The notes below the pieces were generated by a model that saw nothing but the letters and a program-made list of their open reading frames with translations, did no database searches and was not told where the DNA came from. The position numbers and the translations under genes are program-made. A DNA stretch of 13,239 nt from Leptolinea sp. UBA5366 (GTDB taxonomy: Bacteria; Chloroflexota; Anaerolineae; Anaerolineales; Anaerolineaceae), in the NCBI GenBank assembly GCA_002407845.1, contig DHPK01000015.1, forward strand, positions 66,280-79,518. The letters run 5' to 3'. Below, in pieces: positions 1 to 6,292 of this stretch (the first letter of the stretch is position 1; each line of letters starts with the position of its first letter).

Positions 1-34
1 TTATTTTTCAAACTATTAATAGTTTGAAAAATAA
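1..34. repeat. Perfect 34-bp A/T-rich palindrome
   Basis: Bases 1-34 equal their own reverse complement. The central 18 bases are CAAACTATTAATAGTTTG, flanked by a TTATTTTT arm on the left and an AAAAATAA arm on the right. The run of A after the stem is the wrong polarity for an intrinsic terminator on either strand. It also lies beyond a good rpmE terminator. It could be a dimeric-regulator operator for a gene to the left, or a cruciform-forming element. The window edge prevents seeing whether the dyad extends further left. Confidence 0.8.
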
Positions 35-53
35 CTTAGCGATTATCTAGCAT

Positions 54-83
54 ATAAAAAAGCCCGCACCTGATGGTGCGGGC
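54..83 (-). terminator. Rho-independent terminator of rplU-rpmA-rpmE
   Basis: The perfect stem GCCCGCACC / GGTGCGGGC spans 62-83 with a 4-base loop. In minus-strand RNA it is followed by a U-rich tail, the complement of the A run at 56-61. It sits 20 bases past the L31 stop codon, which is the normal arrangement for ending this operon. Confidence 0.88.
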
Positions 84-102
84 ATTCCAACTTCAGCGAG
101 AT

Positions 103-567
103 TTACTCTGCGCCGGGCACATCGTACCCGAAGCTGCGCAGTTTCTTTTTCAGGTCGATCAGGCTTTTCTGACCAAAACCTTCGATGTCGAGCATTCCTT
201 CATCGCCTTTTTCTGCCAGTCGGTCGAGCACATCAGCAACTTTCGCGATGCCGGCTTTGGTTAAGGCATCCAACGGGCGCTTGCCGAGGTCGAGTTCTTC
301 CAGCGGGCGATCCGGGGAAGTTTTCGATTCTTCACGGACTTTCTTGTCTTCAATGAAGTCCTGGCGAGCCTGCAGTCTGCGATAGAAGCGGTCAACCTGA
401 CCTTCGATATCGAGCATACGCTGCTGCTGTCCGGTGAAGAACGGATGGCATGACGAGCAGACTTCAGTGCGAATTTCTTTTTTGATTGATCCGGTTTCCC
501 AGGTCGTTCCGCATGCACAGGTGACTTTCGCATCTGTGTAATATTCAGGATGGATGTTCTTTTTCAT
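103..567 (-). CDS. rpmE: Ribosomal protein L31 fused to an RNA polymerase alpha-CTD-like helix-hairpin-helix domain
   Basis: The protein has 154 residues, against about 65-80 for a normal L31. Residues 1-68 are a zinc-binding (C+) L31: it starts MKKNIHPEYY and has the metal-site pairs Cys17/Cys19 and Cys37/Cys40, the latter in CSSCHPFFTG. A charged linker covers about 69-87. Residues 88-150 align with the C-terminal domain of RNA polymerase alpha without large gaps. They match the E. coli pattern LELTVRSANCLK...GKKSLTEIK, and Arg97, Gly132, Lys134 and Ser135 fall at the E. coli R265, G296, K298 and S299 positions; N268 is replaced by Asp. L31 belongs to the large ribosomal subunit at the subunit interface. 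What the extra domain does is unknown; DNA or rRNA binding is inference. An AAAGGA ribosome-binding sequence precedes the ATG. It is the last gene of the operon, 65 bp after rpmA. Confidence 0.92.
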   Translation of the reverse strand: MKKNIHPEYYTDAKVTCACGTTWETGSIKKEIRTEVCSSCHPFFTGQQQRMLDIEGQVDRFYRRLQARQDFIEDKKVREESKTSPDRPLEELDLGKRPLDALTKAGIAKVADVLDRLAEKGDEGMLDIEGFGQKSLIDLKKKLRSFGYDVPGAE

Positions 568-632
568 ATTGTTTCTTTATCCTTTCACAACTCGTGCCCT
601 TACTGATTCTTCAGGGACGGTTTCGTGATTCC

Positions 633-905
633 TTATTCCGCATCCGACAGAACAAGCGGATCAATGTTGACGCGTTTTCGGCCGCCCGGCAGTGTTTCGT
701 AAACGACTGTTCCGGTGGTTGTTGCAAAAAGCGTATAATCCCGACCAACCCCGACGTTCAGTCCGGGCTTAATTTTCGTTCCATGCTGGCGAACAAGAAT
801 ATTTCCAGAGAGAACCAATTCTCCACCGTATCTTTTCACCCCAAGTCGTTGTGAATTACTGTCACGACCGTTGCGGCTCGAACCGCCACCTTTCTTGTGT
901 GCCAT
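633..905 (-). CDS. rpmA: 50S ribosomal protein L27
   Basis: This is a 90-residue protein of normal L27 length. It begins MAHKKGGGSSRNGRDS, the conserved L27 N-terminus, followed by the QRLGVKRYGG segment and the GNILVRQHGTK core. L27 sits next to the peptidyl-transferase centre of the 50S subunit, where its N-terminal tail reaches the tRNA acceptor ends. The tail starts directly at the AHKKGGG sequence, without the cleavable extension found in many Firmicutes L27 proteins, so no Prp-type processing is expected. A GAGGGG ribosome-binding site lies at the end of rplU, 6 bp separate the two genes, and the order L21-L27 is the usual bacterial one. Confidence 0.97.
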   Translation of the reverse strand: MAHKKGGGSSRNGRDSNSQRLGVKRYGGELVLSGNILVRQHGTKIKPGLNVGVGRDYTLFATTTGTVVYETLPGGRKRVNIDPLVLSDAE

Positions 906-911
906 ATCTAA

Positions 912-1226
912 TTACCCCTCAATCGCTTCAATCTTAATTCGGGTATAAACCTGACGATGGCCGGTCTTCGCCCGATAATGTTTCTTGGGACGATATTTGA
1001 AAATGATCAGCTTGGGTCCCTTTTCTTCGCCTACGACAACGGCTTTCACTGCGGCGTCTTTGATCACGGGGCTGCCAACTTTGACAGCATCATCCTTGAC
1101 GACCAGCAAAACCTGATCAAGTGTAATTTCCTGGCCAGGTTCAGCTTCCAACTTATCGATAGTCAGAAACGATCCTTCAACAGCTTTGTACTGTTTTCCG
1201 CCAGATTCAACAATAGCGTATTTCAT
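912..1226 (-). CDS. rplU: 50S ribosomal protein L21
   Basis: This is a 104-residue protein of the normal L21 length, starting MKYAIVESGGKQYK, the family's N-terminal signature. It ends with the typical KTGHRQVYTRIKIEAI segment, which includes the L21 C-terminal motif. It is a 50S protein that binds 23S rRNA. The reading frame can be extended to a GTG at 1247, but the ATG at 1224-1226 is preferred. It has GGAG at 1235-1238, 8 bases upstream, and it gives the conserved N-terminus and length. It is the first gene of the rplU-rpmA-rpmE operon. Confidence 0.97.
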   Translation of the reverse strand: MKYAIVESGGKQYKAVEGSFLTIDKLEAEPGQEITLDQVLLVVKDDAVKVGSPVIKDAAVKAVVVGEEKGPKLIIFKYRPKKHYRAKTGHRQVYTRIKIEAIEG

Positions 1227-1324
1227 TCCAGATTCTCCAATCTTCACTTCGCCTTATCACCCGCGAGAGCCCGCAGCCGTAAGGGGAAGTTGGCAAATTA
1301 AGCTGTTCCGCTTTGGAACAAGCC
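1227..1324 (-). promoter_or_regulatory. 5' leader of the L21 operon, possible autoregulatory element
   Basis: The predicted leader carries a hairpin at its 5' end: TGTTCC (1304-1309) pairs with GGAACA (1315-1320) around a 5-base loop. A GC-rich stretch at 1258-1285 contains the repeated GCGGG word. L21 operons in other phyla use leader RNAs for feedback control. A similar role here is inference from position only; I do not recognise a known leader family. Confidence 0.3.
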
Positions 1325-1330
1325 CCAACA

Positions 1331-1358
1331 ATTATACACCATCTTCACAGGTTTTCAA
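1331..1358 (-). promoter_or_regulatory. Probable sigma-70-type promoter of rplU-rpmA-rpmE
   Basis: On the minus strand there is a consensus TATAAT at 1331-1336 and TTGAAA (5 of 6 to consensus) at 1353-1358, separated by 16 bp. Transcription would start near 1324, leaving a leader of roughly 98 bases before the L21 start codon. Confidence 0.7.
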
Positions 1359-1393
1359 CTTTTGGTGATGACCAGCAAAACTGTTTTTGAGGC

Positions 1394-1428
1394 GAATAAA
1401 TAACCGGCGAAATTCTGTTTTCCGCCGG
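1394..1428 (-). terminator. Candidate terminator downstream of the SH3b/FW gene
   Basis: CCGGCG (1404-1409) and CGCCGG (1423-1428) form a stem that can extend through an A/T pairing with one bulged base. In minus-strand RNA it is followed by UUAUUUAUU. It lies about 40 bases past the stop codon of the gene ending at 1469 and upstream of the rplU promoter, so it would insulate the ribosomal operon. Confidence 0.6.
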
Positions 1429-1468
1429 CATCGTTTTCCGTCAAATCAGCAGCCGTCCCGCCAGACGG

Positions 1469-2665
1469 TCAATAAGTGACCTGAACTTTTACCTCGACAC
1501 TGCAGACAATCTCATAATTTTGCACCACCCCGTAAGTCATCGAGTAAATCCCGGGCGTTGCGGGGACAACAGCATCCAGAATGAATGAAAGTGAGCTGCC
1601 CGGCGCGACATTGTAAGGCAAATCCTGCCGAATGTTGTCCTTGCGTTTCAGCATGTTTGTGCCGCCGATATATGCGAGGTCAAAATTGTCAGTCGTCCAG
1701 TAGACATTGGAATCATTGCGAATCGTCCATGAAAAGTCAGTTTCGGCGTTGATTGGAAAACTGGAGTAGTTCGCCGGAGAAATGCTGAGCAGTGCACAGT
1801 TGCCGCTTGCGCCCTGAATTGGTTTGGCAATCGGCACCGCTGTCGGTGTGTTCAGCGGCTGCCATGGCGTATAGGGCATCGTCCAATAAGAGGTTGGAGC
1901 ATACCATGGATTTTTAGTAGGCTGCTGGATAATCGGCTGGTTCCACTGGTAATATGGGCTGTTGCGTTCCGCATCCGGGATGAGCCACCAGCTTTTTCCG
2001 TTGCTTTCCGGCGTATATCCTTCCAGTCCGAAATCCGTCCGCACTTTCCAGACGAGCCAGCCATAGCTGCAATAAGGTCCATCGATAATTTGCAAGTTGG
2101 TTCCGGACGGCGCCCGGTAAATGATGTTATCGCTCGGGTGTAAATCCGGGTCGCGCCGCAGCGCGTTCGGACCGCTGTTAGACACTTTGACAAAATCACC
2201 CAGCTGCAAATTTGAACAAGCGCAGTCCTTGATCGGACAATACTTCGCATTCGTCGCGGTCGCAACAGGATTGACCTGCTTGGGCATGATGCTGCTGCAG
2301 GCGTTCGGAGCTGCCAGGGTCAGCCACTGCTGATATTTGCTTCCTTCGGCAGCGTAGCCCAAAACACCAGCTTCGGTCACAACTTTCCAATAAAGATAGC
2401 CTGAATTGCAATAAGGACCGTCGATGATGGTCATCCGCGTGCCTTCTTCAAGGTTTTCAATAATATTCTGGTTGGAGGATGTATCCGGAGACGTGCGCAG
2501 GCGCAGCCGGCCGTTTCCATACGATTTAATGACACAATCTCCCGGTTTCAAATAGGTGCTGGAACATTGGCTCTGCCCCGCAGGTGCAGCGTTGACCTGG
2601 GCAAAGCTGCCAGTAAATAATACAACTGTGATCAGGAATATCATGATCTTCGTTTTCGCCTTCAT
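1469..2665 (-). CDS. Secreted protein with two bacterial SH3 domains and a C-terminal NBR1-type FW (Ig-like) domain
   Basis: This is a 398-residue exported protein. A signal peptide occupies about residues 1-27: a KAKTK n-region, a hydrophobic core and an AQVNAAP cleavage region. Two related SH3b modules follow at about 43-118 and 153-230. Both contain the identical sequence IIDGPYC (80-86 and 193-199) and a closing WKV..G..GY.. pattern, so they arose by internal duplication. A Pro/Trp/Tyr/Gln-rich linker (231-280) leads to a C-terminal domain (about 290-398). There, W313 and W323 in the FSWTIRND...YW context and the late PGIYSMTY segment resemble the FW domain of NBR1 and its bacterial relatives. 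Numerous cysteines (34, 44, 86, 123, 143, 148, 150, 199, 290, 388) suggest disulfides outside the cell. The likely role is envelope or peptidoglycan binding, but the ligand is unknown. The ATG at 2665 is chosen because GGAGG lies at 2670-2674; a longer frame to 2686 would add a nonsensical leader before the signal peptide. Confidence 0.82.
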   Translation of the reverse strand: MKAKTKIMIFLITVVLFTGSFAQVNAAPAGQSQCSSTYLKPGDCVIKSYGNGRLRLRTSPDTSSNQNIIENLEEGTRMTIIDGPYCNSGYLYWKVVTEAGVLGYAAEGSKYQQWLTLAAPNACSSIMPKQVNPVATATNAKYCPIKDCACSNLQLGDFVKVSNSGPNALRRDPDLHPSDNIIYRAPSGTNLQIIDGPYCSYGWLVWKVRTDFGLEGYTPESNGKSWWLIPDAERNSPYYQWNQPIIQQPTKNPWYAPTSYWTMPYTPWQPLNTPTAVPIAKPIQGASGNCALLSISPANYSSFPINAETDFSWTIRNDSNVYWTTDNFDLAYIGGTNMLKRKDNIRQDLPYNVAPGSSLSFILDAVVPATPGIYSMTYGVVQNYEIVCSVEVKVQVTY

Positions 2666-2692
2666 AGATCCTCCAAAACAAATCATTGCCAG

Positions 2693-2718
2693 TGATGCAT
2701 TAATAATGATGTATTAAT
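2693..2718. repeat. Two 12-bp near-identical direct repeats upstream of the SH3b/FW gene
   Basis: TGATGCATTAAT (2693-2704) and TGATGTATTAAT (2707-2718) match at 11 of 12 positions with a 14-bp period. They lie 28-53 bases before the start codon of the SH3b/FW gene, inside its likely 5' leader or promoter. They could be a tandem binding site, but with two copies chance in A/T-rich DNA is possible. Confidence 0.45.
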
Positions 2719-2757
2719 GACGAAGATAAATTCAATTTAGTTGCATGAATACTAAAA

Positions 2758-2763
2758 ATTATA
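2758..2763 (-). promoter_or_regulatory. Possible -10 element for the SH3b/FW gene
   Basis: A TATAAT on the minus strand overlaps the stop codon of the upstream MFS gene. It would give a leader of about 85 bases. No convincing -35 is present (TTTCCG at best), so the call rests on the -10 hexamer and on the gap of over 90 bp before the start codon. Confidence 0.28.
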
Positions 2764-3937
2764 CTGTAACTGGGCTGCGCCGGAAAACGATCCAGCCGAA
2801 CGCATAGCCGACCAAGCTGATCAGATAGAGCGAGCCTGCCCCAACCAGATCAAACAGCGATCCATAAATCGGAGTCATGATGATGTTGATCAGCGTCGGG
2901 ATCGTGATCGTCAAAATGACCAAAGCCGTCCCTGATTTTTCGCTCGGCAGCACGGCGTTTACATACATGACAAACCCGACTGTCAGGAAGCTATAAGCAA
3001 TTCCGCCGATGCCGCGCGCGATGATCAGCCCGGCAACGCTCGGCGACAGAACGACGAACCCGCGCAGGAGGACATTCAGCAGCAGCGCGCTGAGAATCAG
3101 CTTTTTGATCCCGGTCTTTTTTGCGATCCGGTCGGTCAGCAGCATGGTTGGAATCTCAACGAGCGAGCTGATCATGCTGGCAACTCCGATGAAGAATTCG
3201 GTCGCCCCCAATTGATCAAGATAGAGTATTTCGTAGTTGATCACGCCGTTGTTGCCGATTCCTGTCAGAACGGTCAGGATTGCCAGGACGGAGATCGCTG
3301 GGTTTCTGAACAATCCCGGGATGCCTGCAAAGTAAGTGAATATTCCGGTTCTTTGGGCAGGGCGGTCGTCATTCTTCTTGTCAATCAGATGATACAAAAT
3401 GAAAATCGAGATCAGATTCATCGCCAGATGCAGCCCAAATCCATGGGTGATTGAGGTTTTCTCGTTCAGCCAGCCGGTGAAGAGGACGATGACAGCCCAG
3501 CCAAGGGATCCAAGAAAACGAATGCTGCCGTAGCCGGACTGCGTTCCTTTGAGCGCCCGCAGCGCCAGCATATCCGCAGTTGTCATGTGAGCTGAGCTGA
3601 ACAGCGTACGCAGCGTGTAAAAGATTGTGATGCCAATAAACGCAGTCTGGAAGCCGTAAATGACGGTCATCACTCCGCTGACCAGCAGCGTGATTGACAG
3701 CATTCGAATTGGGTTTTCGTCTTCAGATTGAAGTTTCACCCAATAAGGGGCGGAGAATAATCCAATGATCGAGCCAATCGCAATCGTGAATCCGATTTGC
3801 GTCCCGCTCAGATGCTGGCGCGCCATGTACAAGTTTAAAAACGGCACCGCCGCACCCATTCCACCAATCATGAACAAAAAATACAACCTCGTGATAAAAA
3901 GGTCGTGTTTTTTCTGAGAGGAATTGTCGGTAAGCAT
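2759..3937 (-). CDS. Major facilitator superfamily transporter (MFS_1-like)
   Basis: This is a 392-residue integral membrane protein with about 12 hydrophobic segments, the usual MFS length. The N-terminal segment YFLFMIGGMGAAVPFLNLYM resembles the opening helix of the MFS_1-like / HcaT-LacY-like group. The loop between helices 2 and 3 (APYWVKLQSE) is a degenerate motif A. The equivalent loop in the second half, DRIAKKTGIKK, is closer to the canonical form. Secondary transport, probably proton-coupled, follows from the family; the substrate cannot be told from the sequence. The ATG at 3937 has only a weak GAG ribosome-binding sequence. It lies 95 bp downstream of ppk1 in the same direction and could be read from that operon or from its own start. 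Confidence 0.88.
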   Translation of the reverse strand: MLTDNSSQKKHDLFITRLYFLFMIGGMGAAVPFLNLYMARQHLSGTQIGFTIAIGSIIGLFSAPYWVKLQSEDENPIRMLSITLLVSGVMTVIYGFQTAFIGITIFYTLRTLFSSAHMTTADMLALRALKGTQSGYGSIRFLGSLGWAVIVLFTGWLNEKTSITHGFGLHLAMNLISIFILYHLIDKKNDDRPAQRTGIFTYFAGIPGLFRNPAISVLAILTVLTGIGNNGVINYEILYLDQLGATEFFIGVASMISSLVEIPTMLLTDRIAKKTGIKKLILSALLLNVLLRGFVVLSPSVAGLIIARGIGGIAYSFLTVGFVMYVNAVLPSEKSGTALVILTITIPTLINIIMTPIYGSLFDLVGAGSLYLISLVGYAFGWIVFRRSPVTV

Positions 3938-3950
3938 ACTACTCTAATTT

Positions 3951-3969
3951 ATCAGCAAATCGGGCTGAT
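3951..3969. repeat. ATCAGC...GCTGAT inverted repeat before the MFS gene
   Basis: This 6-bp inverted repeat with a 7-base spacer begins 14 bases upstream of the MFS start codon. The arm plus spacer sequence TTTATCAGCAAA recurs exactly, in the opposite orientation, in the intergenic region before the DPH-repeat gene at about 11822-11844. Confidence 0.4.
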
Positions 3970-3997
3970 TTTCAACGGTGAACAAAAGATGTGATGA

Positions 3998-4021
3998 CTC
4001 AAACCGGCAGAACCGTTTGAG
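3998..4021 (-). terminator. Hairpin 3' of ppk1, weak terminator candidate
   Basis: CTCAAACCGG (3998-4007) pairs with CCGTTTGAG (4013-4021) with one bulged base, 11 bases past the ppk1 stop codon. The T run in minus-strand sense (4022-4028) precedes rather than follows the stem, so this is not a textbook intrinsic terminator. It may only protect the mRNA 3' end or attenuate read-through into the MFS gene. Confidence 0.35.
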
Positions 4022-4032
4022 AAAAAAACGGC

Positions 4033-6264
4033 TTACTGAATCCCTTTGTAAATCGCAGTTGCGTTCACTTCGATAGGCGTGAAATGATCTTGTGATTTTG
4101 GTTCGGGAGTCAGGTTGCGAGCTGCCTGGATTGCATCTTCAGCCAGTTGAATCTGACTGTCGAATGGTTCTGCTTTGCGATGATCCACGCGGTGATACTG
4201 TCCATCCGGCATCATGATTCTGGCGCGATCCGTGTCTTTGAGCTGAACGGCTAAGATGCGGAAAACCCGGCTGCGGGCAATCTTGTCCTCAATCGGGAAC
4301 TGAACTTCGATGCGGCGGTCAAGGTTGCGGGGCATCCAGTCCGCACTGCCGAGGAAGAGGTCTTCCGCGCCGTCATTGTAAAAATAGAAAATCCGCGAGT
4401 GCTCCAGATACCTGCCCACTAGACTGCGGACATGGATGTTTTCTGAGAGGTTTTTGACTCCGGGGCGGAGGCAGCAGATGCCGCGGACAATCAGATAGAT
4501 TTTTACGCCCGCCTGCGACGCGCGGTATAAGGCGTCAATAATTTCGGGATCAACCAGCGAATTAACCTTTGCCACAATGTACGCCGGTTTGCCGTCTTTG
4601 GCATTTTTTCTCTCCTGATCAATCCGGTTCAACGTCTCATTCCGCAGCCAGCGCGGCGCTGGAATCAGCCTGCGCCAGGAAAGCGGAGCGGAATAGCCGG
4701 AAATCATGTTGAAGAAATCGGTCGCGTCCCGCCCATAGGGCTCCGCGCAGGTCATCAAGCCTAAATCCGTATAGATCTTTGCCGTGATATCGTTGTAATT
4801 ACCGGTGCCTAAATGAACATAACGCCGAATGCCGTCATCTTCATTGCGCACGATTAATGTGATTTTGCTATGGGTTTTCAAGCCGATCAAACCGTAGATC
4901 ACATGGCAGCCTGCCTGCTCCAGCTTTTTCGCCCAATGGATGTTATTTTCTTCATCAAAACGCGCTTTCAGTTCAACCAGAACCAGCACCTGTTTCCCCA
5001 TCATGGCAGCTTCGGCCAGCGAATTGATAATCGGAGACTGCCCGCTGACACGATAAAGCGTCTGCTTGATTGCCAACACGGTCGGATCCTGCGCCGCCTG
5101 CCGAATGAGTTCAATAATCGGATCGAATTGCTCAAAGGGATGATGAACAATCACGTCGTTCTCACGAATGACCGAAAAATAATCTTCCTTATCAAAAAAC
5201 GCGGGCACTTGCTGCGGTTTAAAGGGCGGATATTGGAGGTCCGGACGTTTGACGAGTTTGGAAATCTTGGATAGCATCGTCAGATCAAGCGGGCCGGGGA
5301 TTTTATAAATGTCTTCACTGTTGATTTCAAGAATATCCACTAAAATCGGCAGAATTTCAGGGTCAAATCCTTTTTGAATTTCAAGCCGGATCACCTCTCC
5401 CCATTGTCGCTGGCGAATCTGCATTTCGATTTCTGCCAGTAAGTCCGCTGCGTCCTCGTCATCGATCGCCAGGTCTGCATTGCGCATGATGCGAAAACAG
5501 GAGACCGTCCCGATTTTAACGCCGCTGAAAAGATGGTCGATGAAGGCTGTGATGACGTCTTCAAGCAAGATAAATTCATCCAGATCCGTTGATGGCAGCT
5601 TGATCAGACGCGGCAGAACTGCTGGAATTTGAACGATTGCAAACGGCTTTTCATCTTCCGAGACTTTTGCCTTGCGCGGTTTCTCCACTCGAACAATCAG
5701 GTTCAGCGTCTTATTCGCAATCAATGGGAAAGGGGAGGCGGCATCGACAGCCAGCGGCGTCAGCACCGGGAAAACCGTCGCATCAAAATATTCTTCCAGG
5801 AATGACTTTTGATTGGCGCTCAACGATGAAAATGAGCGGATATAGATTTGATTTGATTCAAGTTTCAGCGTGATCGAGCGATTGTAGGTCGTGTATTGCT
5901 TCTTCACCATTGCATGGGTGAATGCCGAAATATTTTCAAGCTGTTCCTGTGGCTTCATACCTGCCGGATCAGGGCTGGTGTAAGATGCGTTAACCAAATC
6001 TTTCAGCGATGCCACCCGGATCATGAAGAATTCATCCAAATTGGAACTGGTGATCGAAAGAAAGTTCAGCCGCTCAAGCAAAGGGTTGTCAGCATCTCGC
6101 GCTTCTTCCAGCACGCGCTCATTGAATTCCAGCCAGCTCAGCTCCCGATTGATCATCTGCGTTGGAAAATCTTCAATTTTCGCTAACCGGGCATGTTCAA
6201 TCTCTGGAAAGGAATCGACCATCGTTGTCATGAGTATATCGTTTCTGCTTGAATCTTTTTCCAT
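4033..6264 (-). CDS. ppk1: Polyphosphate kinase 1
   Basis: This 743-residue enzyme reversibly transfers the ATP gamma-phosphate to inorganic polyphosphate. The N-terminal signature NRELSWLEFNERVLEEA is at 39-55, and the central phospholipase-D-like domains follow. The two active-site histidines are His465 in THSKITLIVR and His622 in LEHSRIFYFY. Their 157-residue spacing equals that of E. coli His435 and His592, so the catalytic core has no indels between them. GSADWMPRNLDRR lies at 639-651. Compared with E. coli (688 residues) there are about 30 extra residues at the N-terminus and about 25 at the C-terminus, both hydrophilic. The ATG at 6264 is preferred over a TTG two codons earlier. It starts 28 bp after the ppx-like stop codon and has no strong ribosome-binding site, which suggests translational coupling within the pfk-ppx-ppk operon. 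Confidence 0.96.
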   Translation of the reverse strand: MEKDSSRNDILMTTMVDSFPEIEHARLAKIEDFPTQMINRELSWLEFNERVLEEARDADNPLLERLNFLSITSSNLDEFFMIRVASLKDLVNASYTSPDPAGMKPQEQLENISAFTHAMVKKQYTTYNRSITLKLESNQIYIRSFSSLSANQKSFLEEYFDATVFPVLTPLAVDAASPFPLIANKTLNLIVRVEKPRKAKVSEDEKPFAIVQIPAVLPRLIKLPSTDLDEFILLEDVITAFIDHLFSGVKIGTVSCFRIMRNADLAIDDEDAADLLAEIEMQIRQRQWGEVIRLEIQKGFDPEILPILVDILEINSEDIYKIPGPLDLTMLSKISKLVKRPDLQYPPFKPQQVPAFFDKEDYFSVIRENDVIVHHPFEQFDPIIELIRQAAQDPTVLAIKQTLYRVSGQSPIINSLAEAAMMGKQVLVLVELKARFDEENNIHWAKKLEQAGCHVIYGLIGLKTHSKITLIVRNEDDGIRRYVHLGTGNYNDITAKIYTDLGLMTCAEPYGRDATDFFNMISGYSAPLSWRRLIPAPRWLRNETLNRIDQERKNAKDGKPAYIVAKVNSLVDPEIIDALYRASQAGVKIYLIVRGICCLRPGVKNLSENIHVRSLVGRYLEHSRIFYFYNDGAEDLFLGSADWMPRNLDRRIEVQFPIEDKIARSRVFRILAVQLKDTDRARIMMPDGQYHRVDHRKAEPFDSQIQLAEDAIQAARNLTPEPKSQDHFTPIEVNATAIYKGIQ

Positions 6265-6292
6265 TATCAAACCGCTTTCATCTCAGTTTTCA

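Noticed and set aside
957..1301. 114-residue plus-strand open frame
   Set aside because: It is antisense to rplU, whose identity is certain.
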